Below, in pieces: positions 8,228 through 16,642 of a stretch of 64,000 nt of DNA. This DNA comes from CAYYAQ01 sp964469555 (GTDB lineage Bacteria > Planctomycetota > UBA1135 > UBA2386): contig CAYYAQ010000001.1 of assembly GCA_964469555.1 (NCBI GenBank), positions 81,959-145,958 on the forward strand. The letters are read 5' to 3'. Every line of letters begins with the position of its first letter. The first letter of the stretch is position 1. The notes below the pieces were generated by a model. It was not told the DNA's origin, did not search any database, and saw only the letters and a program-made list of their open reading frames with translations. The position numbers and the translations under genes are program-made.

Positions 8228-9847
8228 ATGATCGCTAGCCTCGCTCTACTCGTCCTTCCCCAGGCACCCGTTACTACTCAAGACCCGAATCCGGTCGCCA
8301 GCGTCGAGCATCTGATCACGAAGGAGGGCATCGCCGCGTGCGTGCGCTATCTCTCCGACGATCTGCTGGAGGGGCGTGGCGTCGGGACGCGCGGCGACAA
8401 GTTGGCGCGTCGGTACCTCGCTTCGCAGATGGAGCTCTTCGGCATGAAGCCAGGCGGTCTCGACGGGACATGGGAGCAGCCGGTGAGCCTGTTCGGCATC
8501 ACCGCGAAGGTCCTGATTCCGATGACCGTTACTGGCCCGAAGGGCAAGGCCGTGTTCACGGCGCCGAAGGACTACACGGCCGAGTCCGGTCATCCCGGAG
8601 CAAACTCGGAGTGGAAGGACGCCGATGTCGTGTTCGTGGGCTACGGCATCGACGCGCCGGAACAGAAGTGGGATGACTACAAGGGCGTCGATCTGAAGGG
8701 GAAGGTCGTCCTCGTGATGAACAACGACCCGTCCTCGGATCCGAACCTGTTCGCCGGCCCGACGCGACTCTACTACGGTCGATGGTCGTACAAGTTCGAG
8801 GAGGCAGCGCGCCGGGGCGCCGTGGGTGCGATCGTCATCCACACCACGCGGTCCGCCGGGTATCCGTTCCAAGTGATTCAGAACGGCCACGAGCGCGAAG
8901 ACTTCTGGCTCCCGTTCAAGCCAGCGGATGCGACGATGGCAGTTCGCTCGTGGTGTTCCGAGGAGGCTGCCCGAAAGATGGCGGCGCTCGGCGGTCACGA
9001 CCTCGATGCTTTGCGGAAGGTCGCGGAGACTCGTGCCTTCAAGCCGGTCCCCCTGGGTGTTCGCATCAACCTCAACATGTCGAATCGAGTTCGCCGGATC
9101 GACTCCGCCAACGTCATCGGCAAGCTCGAAGGCAGTGACGCCGAGTTGAAGAGCGAAGCCGTAGTCGTCACGGCTCACTTCGACCACCTCGGCATTCGCG
9201 CGCCCAAGAACGGTGACAGCATCTACAACGGGGCCCTCGACAACGCGTCGGGATGTGCGGGAATGCTGACCCTGGTCCGCGCCTGTGGTGCGTTGAAGAT
9301 CAGGCCGAAGCGGACGATTCTCTTCACGTTCGTCACGGCGGAAGAGTCCGGCCTTCTCGGGTCGCTCTACTTCGCGCGCAATCCGACCTACCCGCGCAAG
9401 AAGATCGTCGCGAACTACAACCTGGACAGCATCAATATCTGGGGGGCGACGAAGGACATCGCGATGGTGGGCTACGGCAAGAACTCGCTCACGGGCGTCG
9501 CGGACAAGGTCGCCCGGCGCAGGGGCCGCGTGCTCATCGCCAACCCGGACGTCTCGTTGGGTCTCTTCTATCGTTCGGATCACTTCTCGTTCGCGCGTGT
9601 CGGGATCCCCTCGGCGTACTTCAAGGCTGGCAGCGACTTCTACGTGAACAAGCGCGGCAAGAACCTCGTGAAGGGCGCGTACACGCGCACGCGCTACCAC
9701 CAGCCGAACGACGAGTTTCACGACAAGTGGGACCTGCGCGGCGCGGTCGAAGACATGCGCCTCGTCCTCGAGTGCATCCTCGTAACGGCGAATGCTGATG
9801 ACGCCCCGAAGTGGTCACCCGGCGACGAGTTCGAAAAGCTTCGCTAG
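8228..9847 (+). CDS. Secreted M28 family zinc metallopeptidase
   Basis: 539-residue exported aminopeptidase-like protein. A short hydrophobic signal (MIASLALLVLPQAP) is followed by an M28 fold with a protease-associated insert (residues about 130-250). Zinc-site motifs are visible: TAHFDHLG, NGALDNASG, TAEESGLLG and, near the C-terminus, YHQPNDE. The family uses two zinc ions and removes N-terminal residues or hydrolyses related amides. It lies 18 bases after the MscS gene and converges on the peroxiredoxin gene, with a strong hairpin between them. Substrate specificity cannot be told. Confidence 0.93.
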   Translation: MIASLALLVLPQAPVTTQDPNPVASVEHLITKEGIAACVRYLSDDLLEGRGVGTRGDKLARRYLASQMELFGMKPGGLDGTWEQPVSLFGITAKVLIPMTVTGPKGKAVFTAPKDYTAESGHPGANSEWKDADVVFVGYGIDAPEQKWDDYKGVDLKGKVVLVMNNDPSSDPNLFAGPTRLYYGRWSYKFEEAARRGAVGAIVIHTTRSAGYPFQVIQNGHEREDFWLPFKPADATMAVRSWCSEEAARKMAALGGHDLDALRKVAETRAFKPVPLGVRINLNMSNRVRRIDSANVIGKLEGSDAELKSEAVVVTAHFDHLGIRAPKNGDSIYNGALDNASGCAGMLTLVRACGALKIRPKRTILFTFVTAEESGLLGSLYFARNPTYPRKKIVANYNLDSINIWGATKDIAMVGYGKNSLTGVADKVARRRGRVLIANPDVSLGLFYRSDHFSFARVGIPSAYFKAGSDFYVNKRGKNLVKGAYTRTRYHQPNDEFHDKWDLRGAVEDMRLVLECILVTANADDAPKWSPGDEFEKLR

Positions 9848-9860
9848 CCGTACAAGAAAT

Positions 9861-9884
9861 CGCCGCGGCCTCGCGGTCGCGGCG
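9861..9884 (-). terminator. Hairpin between convergent M28 and peroxiredoxin genes
   Basis: CGCCGCG at 9861-9867 pairs with CGCGGCG at 9878-9884, extended inwards by GCC/GGT around a TCGC loop, giving about ten pairs. On the minus strand the hairpin is followed by ATTTCTT, so it looks like an intrinsic terminator for the peroxiredoxin gene, and it may act for both convergent genes. Confidence 0.7.
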
Positions 9885-9908
9885 GTTCGATCGACACCGT
9901 GCTGCCGG

Positions 9909-10643
9909 TTATGGCAGTGGGGCGACTTGGGTGACAAGGCCGCCGACGATGTCCGCGGCTTCGTACGTCGCGTTGCCGTCGGCGATCAGGCAGGGAGTCT
10001 GGTCCTTGCCGCCGACCGCCGTCAGTTCGGAGTTCGCTGCGGCGTCGTCGGTGACGTTCTTGACCGTGATGCTGTTGCCCAAGTGGAGGTTGTCCACGGC
10101 GAGCTGGGCATCGCGGCTGGGGCCACATGCGTTCTTGATGTAGAGCGTGCCCGACGCGCTGCCGGGTCCGGCGAGGGTGTCGCCGCCGATCTTCTCGCAC
10201 TCCGCGGCGAGTTGAGCGATGTCGCGACGCCCACCCGGGCCGTCGGAATGCGCGTAGCGTACGATTCCCTCACGGTCGATGATCACGGTGGCGCGATCGC
10301 CGATGCCGTGGTCTTCGATCCAGAGGCCGAGGCTCTTGCAGTAGCCACCCTTGGGATGGAAGTCAGCGAGCAGCGGGAACGAGACGCCGCCGAGGCTGCT
10401 GCCCCAGTTGGCGTGGGAGTAGACAGTGTCCACGCTGACACCCAGAACCTGGGTGCCGGCCGAGCGGAAGCGGTCGAGGAGCGCCTCCGTCTCGGGGACT
10501 TCGTGGCTTCAAGTGGGGGTCCAGTCGAGGGGATAGAACAGCAACATCACGTTGCACTTGCCCAGAAAATCAGACGACTTGACTTCGCGGCCAAACTGAT
10601 CTTTCAAGGCGAAGTCTGGTGCCTTTTGGCCGACTTCGATCAT
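9909..10643 (-). CDS. Selenocysteine peroxiredoxin fused to a glutaredoxin-like domain (in-frame TGA)
   Basis: Reading through the TGA at 10509-10511 joins two open frames into a 244-residue protein. Residues 1-155 are an AhpC/TSA peroxiredoxin: GQKAPDFALKDQFGRE, then FYPLDWTPTU-SHEVPE, where residue 45 (the TGA) sits at the peroxidatic cysteine. No resolving cysteine follows it in the helix; C102 is the next. Residues 165-244 form a glutaredoxin-like fold: TLYIKNACGPS gives a CxxS site (C173, S176) and KDQTPCLI supplies the cis-proline TP. ATG at 10643 has AAAGGA upstream. Inserting selenocysteine would give a 1-Sec peroxidase with a built-in reductase domain, reminiscent of known Prx-Grx hybrids. 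A nonsense mutation is much less likely because the TGA falls exactly on the catalytic position and both halves are intact. Confidence 0.9.
10473..10511 (-). promoter_or_regulatory. SECIS-like hairpin after the peroxiredoxin TGA
   Basis: Starting ten bases after the UGA, GUC, GAG and GAG segments pair in order with CUC, CUC and GAC, with small left-side bulges, around a GCG loop. The loop begins 24 bases after the UGA and starts with G, which agrees with the published general pattern of bacterial SECIS elements (hairpin inside the coding region, apical loop about 16-37 bases after UGA, G in the first two loop bases). The pairing was worked out by eye. Confidence 0.6.
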
Positions 10644-10753
10644 GGGTTGGTTTCCTTTCGTTGCGCGTTCATCCGCCGTGGATGGTTTCGGGGGGGGAGG
10701 TGATTGTCCAGCGGAGCGGCGGTGGTTCCATCGCAATCGAGAAGAATCTGGCG

Positions 10754-11848
10754 CTACTTCGAGAGTGTCACGCGCTGCAACAGCGCGCGAAGGTGTTCCC
10801 GATACGCCTCGGGCTTGTCGTTGCTGACCTGGCCGTGTTTCGATCCCTCCTCGATCCAAAGGACCTTCCGAGGTTCGGGGGCGGGCAGGGCCGCGAAGCA
10901 CTCGCGGACCACGTCCGGTGGGACCCGATAGTCGTCGCCCGCGCCGACGAACAGGGACGGCAACGTCTCTGGGAGGCTCTTGAAGACGTCGATCGGTCGA
11001 ATGTCCCCCATGTCGAAGTCGGACCAGAGTTCCAGGTGCCAGAGCACGATCGACGTGAAGAATCCCGGTAGGCCGACCCCGCGCTTCAGTTGTCGATGGG
11101 CAGTCTCGAGCATGTTGGTCATCGGCGCTTCTAGAACCAGCCCGCGCAATTCCTTTATCTTGGGCGCGGCGAGGGCGGCGGCTACCCCGCCCATGCTGAC
11201 GCCAAACAGGATCAGCGGCGCGCGGATCCCGCCCGGGCGTCCGCGCAGGTATTCGACCGCGGCGAGCACGTCATCCTGTTCCTTGTATCCGAAGGTGAAC
11301 GCGTGGTGCTCACTCCCTCCGTGGTTCGAGAGTTCGATGAGCAGTACGTCGGAGTCCAGGTTCCGGAACATGGCGGCGACGGGCTCGACTTCCATCGCGT
11401 TGCGGAAGAGGCCGTGCACGAGGACGACGACCGCCGTCGGTTTGTCGTCACGACATGGAACGAAGAACGCGCGCAGCTTGCGTCCCTCGGTGTTCGTGAA
11501 GTGCACCACGCGTTTCGTGATCGCGTCGACGCTCTCAGGTGTCTTCGGCGTACCATTCTCGAGTGATTGGCGGTCCTGACAGATCCAGGTGCCTTTCTCG
11601 TCGAACACGGGTCCGAGGTAAGCCCTCTCGTCGCTTCGCGTGCCGACGACTTTCGAAACGAGGAAGCCGAGGATGCCAGGAAGCACGACGAACGCGTACA
11701 CCGGCAACAGGATCAATTGGCGGACGAACAGCTTCTTCCAGAATCCGGGTGCGCGCCGTCGTTTCTTGCTCAGACCGCCCTGCAAGATCCATGCGAGCAG
11801 AAACGCCGCGAGGACGATGACGAGCATGAACTTCCCGATGAGAGTCAC
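10754..11848 (-). CDS. Membrane-anchored alpha/beta hydrolase
   Basis: 364-residue protein with an N-terminal membrane helix (MLVIVLAAFLLAWIL), a second hydrophobic stretch (LILLPVYAFVVLPGILGFLV) and then an alpha/beta-hydrolase fold. Catalytic elements are the oxyanion region VVVLVHGLFRN, nucleophile elbow GVSMGG, the acid in VGAGDDYRVPP and the histidine in SKHGQV. The family includes serine esterases and bacterial BEM46-type hydrolases. Start is GTG at 11848, with an alternative ATG at 11827. The Dabb lipoprotein gene ends 6 bases upstream, so the two probably form an operon. Substrate unknown. Confidence 0.85.
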   Translation of the reverse strand: MTLIGKFMLVIVLAAFLLAWILQGGLSKKRRRAPGFWKKLFVRQLILLPVYAFVVLPGILGFLVSKVVGTRSDERAYLGPVFDEKGTWICQDRQSLENGTPKTPESVDAITKRVVHFTNTEGRKLRAFFVPCRDDKPTAVVVLVHGLFRNAMEVEPVAAMFRNLDSDVLLIELSNHGGSEHHAFTFGYKEQDDVLAAVEYLRGRPGGIRAPLILFGVSMGGVAAALAAPKIKELRGLVLEAPMTNMLETAHRQLKRGVGLPGFFTSIVLWHLELWSDFDMGDIRPIDVFKSLPETLPSLFVGAGDDYRVPPDVVRECFAALPAPEPRKVLWIEEGSKHGQVSNDKPEAYREHLRALLQRVTLSK

Positions 11849-11854
11849 GGGTTC

Positions 11855-12235
11855 CTACTTCGCAGCCACGTAGTCCACGACCAATACCTTGTCCAACGAC
11901 GGCAGCAACAGCTCGACAAACTCCTTGTGTGCTGGGTGCGGCAGGTAGGCTGCGCGTCCCGCCGCGTCCTCGAACGTCACGACGAAACAATGTGTGAACC
12001 CGTCGGCTTTGTCTTCCACGCTCACGTCGGTTCCCCATTCGAAGCCGACGATCGATGGGATACGCGACGGTAGGCCGCCAAACTCATCCTCGATTGCGCG
12101 TGTCTGTTCCTTCGTCGTGCCGTCCTTGAACTTGAACAGCACGACGTGGCGCAGCTTGCCGAAGTGGGAGAGAGAGGTGCACCCGCCACCGAGAACGAGG
12201 GCGGCGAGAACGAGGGCGAGGGGTTGGTGCTTCAT
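11855..12235 (-). CDS. Lipoprotein with a stress-responsive A/B-barrel (Dabb) domain
   Basis: 126-residue protein. A signal peptide ends in the lipobox LVLGGGC, so the mature protein is probably lipid-anchored. It is followed by a Dabb domain with the typical opening HVVLFKFKDGTTKEQ and the core FTHCFVVTFED, ending in YLPHPAHKEFVE. Dabb proteins are small dimeric barrels; some bind or protect small aromatic ligands, but many have no known reaction. The ATG at 12235 was chosen because it begins the signal peptide; an open frame extends further upstream. Likely co-transcribed with the downstream hydrolase. Confidence 0.85.
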   Translation of the reverse strand: MKHQPLALVLAALVLGGGCTSLSHFGKLRHVVLFKFKDGTTKEQTRAIEDEFGGLPSRIPSIVGFEWGTDVSVEDKADGFTHCFVVTFEDAAGRAAYLPHPAHKEFVELLLPSLDKVLVVDYVAAK

Positions 12236-12290
12236 GATTGCGTGCACTGTAGCACCGACCCGTCGAAGACGGACCGGAGCAACCTCGTCG

Positions 12291-12658
12291 TCAGCGGTGG
12301 TTCTCGGCCCCGAACTTGACCCTGTGGATGTCGTCATCATCCAGGATCTTCTGGAGCTTCGGCTTGTAGTTCGCTTCGTACTTCTTCAGCGCATCGCTGG
12401 AAGGCAGGCGCTTTACCAACATGTGCTCCTTCATCCAATCGTCGATGTCCCACGTGCAACCGTCGACTTCGCCGTACCAGAACCCCGTCGTTCTCTCCGA
12501 GGTCTCTCCCGCATCCAACTCTGGCAGCAAGGACAGGTCCAGAATGAGTCTTGCCTTCTTGCAGACGAACTCTCTGGACTTCTTCTCTTGAGATGGAAGG
12601 TGGCCGGTGATCAGGCCGCGAGCAGGCCGGCAAAGAGGAAGGGGGCAACACTGTTCAT
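12291..12658 (-). pseudogene. Frameshifted gene for a small secreted protein
   Basis: An ATG at 12658 opens a signal peptide (MNSVAPFLFAGLLAA) that stops at a TGA at once. One frame over, coding quality begins at about 12600 with EKKSREFVCKKARLILDLSLL and continues through TTGFWYGEVDGCTWDIDDWMK to the stop at 12291. Joining the two needs one small indel, possibly in the run of five C between signal and body. The C-terminal body is lysine-rich and looks like a real protein (ALKKYEANYKPKLQKILDDDD), but I do not recognise it. A sequencing error is as likely as a true lesion. Confidence 0.4.
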
Positions 12659-12823
12659 GCGAGACTTTCTCCAAGAGCAACCACGGATCATAGCCGTGCA
12701 GGATCCGCCGCGCGCCCAACGCACGCCCTCGCCAAGCCCCTCTGCGACAGCGGTCTGGCCTACTACGCGCGACTACGTAGGCGCGAATTTGGTGGAAACT
12801 CGAAAGGTCCTCGGTACGTGAAA

Positions 12824-12855
12824 GCACCCGCGCGCGAGTTTCGCGACGCGGGTGC
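12824..12855 (-). terminator. Terminator of the FG-GAP selenoprotein gene
   Basis: GCACCCGCG at 12824-12832 pairs perfectly with CGCGGGTGC at 12847-12855, and the interior (CGCGA-GTT-TCGCG) can extend the stem. On the minus strand the hairpin is followed by TTTCA, 24 bases downstream of the stop codon. It fits an intrinsic terminator. Confidence 0.75.
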
Positions 12856-12878
12856 GTTGGGCGTTCGAACCGGCGGTT

Positions 12879-14522
12879 CTAGTTTTCCAGTCGCAACGTC
12901 GCCGCGTTGCTCGCCATGCGATACCTGCCGTTCGTATCGTAGACGATGAACGCGTGGGTCAGCGTCATGTTGGCGAGCGACGGGAGCCCTGACGGAACGT
13001 TGAACGTCGCGGTCGCCATCCCGGTGTTGTCGAGCTTCCCGCGGAAGTTGCTGAACATCGGTGAGTTCGCGTGGCCGAGAGTGATCTCGGTATACATGTC
13101 GATGTTGAGCGGGATGTGCACGCCGTTAAGCGTGATGCCCGGGTTCGATCCCGTCACGGAGCCGAACACGTGGTAGAGCTTGTTCGCGTGGGCGGCGCCG
13201 GCGGCGAGGGTCATCTTTTGTGCCCCCGCCGTCTTCAGTGAGAGCTTGTGCGTGTCGGTCAACAGCGTGAGTTCCTTTCCGGAGAACACGCGTGCCATGC
13301 CGGTCGAGAGGGCGCTCCCGGTGTCGTCATCGGGTGCGCCGACGATGAAGTCGGCGTAGCCGTCCTTGTTGATATCGCCCAAGGAGCCGATGGAGGCGCC
13401 GAACGCGTCGTTCTTCGAATCGCCGTAGAACACGTCGAGTCGGCTGCCGTCCTTGCCCGAGAATACACTCGCGCTCCCCGTGCCCTTGGCGAAGCGAGCT
13501 CCGACCAGGATGTCTGGGGTGCCGTCCTTGTTGACGTCACCACCGAAGGAGACAGACGATCCGAACCAGTCGCCGGTTGCATCGCCCGCGAAGACTCGCA
13601 GCAACTTGGTGTCCTTACCCGAGAAGAGGTGTACTGCACCATTGTCGACGTGGGGTCGGTCTTCGCTGCGCGCGCCCACGAGGATGTCCGGCCTTCCATC
13701 GCCGTTCACGTCGGTACCACCGTCCACGGCCCACCCAAACCTGTCATTGTACTTGAGTCCCACGAACGTGTGGAGGGGTGCGAACGTCTTGCCCGAGATG
13801 ATCGTGACGGTTCCGAGTCCCTTTTGGGCTTCGGGTGCGCCGACGAGTATGTCGGGGGTGCCGTCGTTGTTGACGTCGCCGGCGCCACTCACGGAGAATC
13901 CGAAGCGGTCCATGATCTTGGCGCCGTTGATGCGCGCGAGCAGCTTGCCGTCCTTGCCCGAGACCACCTTGACGTAGCCTGACAGGCCGACCAGGTTGGG
14001 TTGAGGCGCGCCGACCACGACGTCGGGATAGCCGTCGCCGTTGATGTCGCCGATGCCGTCGACCGAGTTGCCGAACTGGTCACCGCCGATCTTGCCATCG
14101 ATCGTGAGGAGAATCGAACCGTTCTTGCCCGAAAACACGCGGGCAAATCCAGGGGCCTTGCCTCAACCACAGTCCTCGGGGGCACCGACGATCACGTCAT
14201 CGTAGCCGTCCTTGTTGATGTCCCCGGCTGCGCCGACAGCTCGACCGAACGTGTCGTCCGTATTGATGCCACGCAGGTTGAGGAGGACCTGACCGTCCTT
14301 TCCGGAGAACACCGTGGCGAATCCGATCTTGCCGATCTCGTCGCCGCCGACGATGAAGTCTGGGTAGCCGTCCTTATTGACGTCGCCGGCGCCGCTGACG
14401 CCCGCGCCGAATTGGTCGAATTGTTTGCCGCCGAAGACGGAGCAGATCTTGTTCTGTGCGGTGATCCCCGTCGCCAGGAGCGCGCCCATGGCGAGGGATG
14501 GGATTGTGGGACGAAGTTGCAT
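12879..14522 (-). CDS. Secreted FG-GAP repeat protein with an in-frame TGA (candidate selenoprotein)
   Basis: 547 residues if the TGA at 14163-14165 is read as an amino acid. A signal peptide (MQLRPTIPSLAMGALLATGITAQ) precedes seven FG-GAP/VCBS repeats, each with a calcium-type DVNKDGYPD or DINGDGYPD loop and a following FSGKDG-like strand; they would form one beta-propeller of the integrin-alpha type. The TGA lies in the second repeat: VGAPEDCG-U-GKAPGF, so it makes C118-G-U120. Both flanking frames are continuous and the repeat period is kept across it. The last 120 residues form a separate beta domain ending TLRLEN. If selenocysteine is inserted, a CxU pair in a cell-surface propeller would be new to me. 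If not, it is a gene with a nonsense mutation yielding a 119-residue fragment. Confidence 0.75.
14124..14165 (-). promoter_or_regulatory. SECIS-like hairpin after the FG-GAP TGA
   Basis: UUGCCCG (14146-14140) pairs with CGGGCAA (14131-14125) as seven perfect pairs, plus a possible U-G pair, closing an eight-base loop CGUGUUUU. The loop starts 23 bases after the UGA and has G as second base, within the bacterial SECIS pattern. The right arm encodes the SGK found in all the repeats, but the left arm (FAR) is unique to this repeat, so the pairing is not just repeat periodicity. By-eye folding only. Confidence 0.55.
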
Positions 14523-14579
14523 GGTAGATTCCAGTGAATGGGAGGTGGAGGGCAGCCCGACGCGGTAACGGCCTGCAGC

Positions 14580-14604
14580 AATTGTAGCACAGGATAATTG
14601 TAGC
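14580..14604 (-). promoter_or_regulatory. Tandem direct repeat with -10-like boxes upstream of the FG-GAP gene
   Basis: The minus-strand nonamer GCTACAATT occurs twice, 16 bases apart (plus-strand copies at 14580-14588 and 14596-14604), about 60-80 bases upstream of the ATG. Each copy contains TACAAT, one mismatch from a sigma-70 -10 box; no good -35 box is seen. It could be tandem promoters or a repeated operator. Confidence 0.35.
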
Positions 14605-15143
14605 TCAGGGTCCATCCTTCGAGAAGAGCCTCCAGCCCCCTTGTCCCGTGTCGATCGCGGCATCGGCGCAACGCAGCCACGGATTCCTCGGATCATTCTC
14701 TCGCCCGACTGGAAGAAGGTCTTTGGCCAACAGTACAGCTTGAAGTGCCGCAGGAGCGTCGTACGCACCGCGAGCGCTCGCAATGTGGTTTTGTCCGTGG
14801 CGATCTTCAGCCATGAGGTCGGCGTCCGCGAATCGGTCGAGACTCTCGATCTCCGTCTCGAAGTGCATCTGGACGCCCAGGTCCCGACACCGTTCCTGCA
14901 GGATCGTGAGCAACTTCTTTCGACTCAGCCCGCAGAAGCCGCGCCCCGTCGACGTCACGCAGTTTCGGCGTAGTAGGTCTCGATGTTGTCCAGCGTCTCG
15001 TCCGAGAACACCACACCCCAGCCAAGCGTGTCGTCGTGGCGGTTGCGCTCGAAGACCTGGATGTCGGCGTCCGGATACGCCTTCTTCATCAAGATGCTGA
15101 AGAAGAGGCCCGCGGGGCCGGCACCGATGCTGACGATCTTCAT
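14605..15143 (-). pseudogene. Remnant of a FAD-dependent aromatic monooxygenase
   Basis: The first 62 codons (from 15143) match the N-terminus of flavin monooxygenases of the salicylyl/anthraniloyl-CoA hydroxylase type: IVSIGAGPAGLFFSILMKKAYPDAD with the GxGxxG site, then DDTLGWGVVFSDETLDNI. Reading stops at a TGA at 14955-14957. The homologous protein continues in another frame from 14958 with TSTGRGFCGLSRKKLLTILQ, so roughly 25-30 residues that full-length enzymes have in between are missing and the frame has shifted. After RFADADLMAED the family sequence fades, and the frame ends at 14605. Full-length enzymes are 370-780 residues. This is a dead fragment, next to the reductase gene that could once have served it. 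Confidence 0.75.
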
Positions 15144-15152
15144 GGTCCAGGT

Positions 15153-16568
15153 TCAGGCATCGCGAAGTGTCGCGAGCATCTCGCCGATTCCGGTGAACTT
15201 CTGCCGAACCCGTCCGTCGGCCTCGCCGCGTTCCTTCTCGATCTTGTCGAGTAGCTGCCAGTCCGAATACGTGACGAATCGGATATTGCGTTCACTCAGC
15301 AGAGCGACCATCTGTCCGCTCCCGTCCGCGGGCAGCTCCTCAGCCGTCTGTCCGGCGAGGTCTTCGACCATCTTCTCGACCGTCGCTTTCGAATCCGGAC
15401 TGTTGGTGCCGATCAGGCCCGATGGTCCGCGCTTCGACCAGCCGACGACGTACTGGTTCGGCACCACTGTGTCGTCGTCCGCAGAGGCGACCACGCGACC
15501 ATCCTTGTTCGGAATGATCCCCCAGCTTTGATGGAAGGGCACGCCGGGAATCTCGATGCCGCGATAGCCGATGGCCTTGAACACTATCTGCACGGACTCC
15601 TCCGCGTAGGAGTCGAGAGCCCGCGGCCTCGGCGTCCCATCCTTCGACTCGTACAACTCATTGCGTTGCAACCGCACGCCGACGAGCTTGCCGTTCTCCC
15701 CGAGCAACTCGATCGGAGACACGAGCGACTGGCAGTGAACCTTGCGCTCTTGGTCCCCGGCGCCGGTCTTCGACGCCTCCGTCAGGAAGTTCAGGTTCTT
15801 CGGCGCGGTTTTCGGGGCGGCGCCGCTCTCGAGCCACTTTGCCGTCACCGGGTCGACGATGACACTTTCGGGATCGACGACGAGGTCGACGCCGTCGAGC
15901 TCGGCGATCTCGGCGATCTCCTTTGGCGAGAAGGCGGCCTGCGCCGGACCACGGCGACCGAGGAGGATCACTTCGCGTATCTTGCTCTCGCGCAGGGCTG
16001 CCAACGCGTAGTCTGCGATGTCGGTCGAGGCGAGGTGATCGGGGTCTTGGATGAGCACCCGGCACACGTCCATCGCGACGTTGCCGTTGCCGACGACCGC
16101 GACTCTCGTCGAGTTCGCGAGGTCGAACTTGCAGTCCCTGTAGTCGGGGTGGCCGTTGTACCAGAACACGAATTCCGTCGCGGATACGCAGCCTTCGAGG
16201 TCTTCGCCTGCGATGCCGAGGTCGCGCGAACTCTCGTTGCCCACGGCGTAGATAATCTGGTCGTAGTGCGCGGTGAGGTCTTCGACCTGGATGTCGCGCC
16301 CGAGCTTGACGTTGCCGAAGAACCGGAAGTTCGGGTGGGCCGCCGTCTTCTCGTAGACCCGGATCACGTTCTTGATCTTCTGGTGGTCTGGCGCGACGCC
16401 GCCGCGCACGAGTCCGTATGGCGTGGGCAGCCGATCGAACACGTCACAGCGTGCGTCGAGGCCGTCGACTTTGAACAGGGCGTCAACCGCGTAGAACGCG
16501 GACGGACCGGAACCGATGACTGCTACCCTTAGCGGGCGGGGGGGGGTGCCGATGGGAGATTCTGACAT
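15153..16568 (-). CDS. fprA: FprA-type ferredoxin/flavodoxin-NADP+ reductase
   Basis: 471-residue FAD enzyme of the adrenodoxin-reductase family. The FAD site is VAVIGSGPSAFYAVDALFK, followed by the family signature DRLPTPYGLVRGGVAPDHQ; the NADP site is VAVVGNGNVAMDVCRVL, and the late FAD segment is GWSKRGPSGLIGTN. It moves electrons between NADP(H) and ferredoxin or flavodoxin in the cytosol. The last 70 residues (GERNIRFV-like segment and KIEKERGEADGRVRQKFT) match the usual C-terminus of bacterial members. The gene starts upstream of a run of eight G that falls in the N-terminal coding part. The dead monooxygenase gene begins 9 bases downstream. Confidence 0.92.
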   Translation of the reverse strand: MSESPIGTPPRPLRVAVIGSGPSAFYAVDALFKVDGLDARCDVFDRLPTPYGLVRGGVAPDHQKIKNVIRVYEKTAAHPNFRFFGNVKLGRDIQVEDLTAHYDQIIYAVGNESSRDLGIAGEDLEGCVSATEFVFWYNGHPDYRDCKFDLANSTRVAVVGNGNVAMDVCRVLIQDPDHLASTDIADYALAALRESKIREVILLGRRGPAQAAFSPKEIAEIAELDGVDLVVDPESVIVDPVTAKWLESGAAPKTAPKNLNFLTEASKTGAGDQERKVHCQSLVSPIELLGENGKLVGVRLQRNELYESKDGTPRPRALDSYAEESVQIVFKAIGYRGIEIPGVPFHQSWGIIPNKDGRVVASADDDTVVPNQYVVGWSKRGPSGLIGTNSPDSKATVEKMVEDLAGQTAEELPADGSGQMVALLSERNIRFVTYSDWQLLDKIEKERGEADGRVRQKFTGIGEMLATLRDA

Positions 16569-16642
16569 GAGCGGGTGGAGATCTTCGAATCGGAAAGGCT
16601 CGCATGAGCGTTCGGGCAGGGCAAGAACCTGCGCGAAGAAGA

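Noticed and set aside
14955..14957. TGA in the flavin monooxygenase as a selenocysteine codon
   Set aside because: No redox position is expected there, and the continuation of the protein is out of frame with a missing segment.
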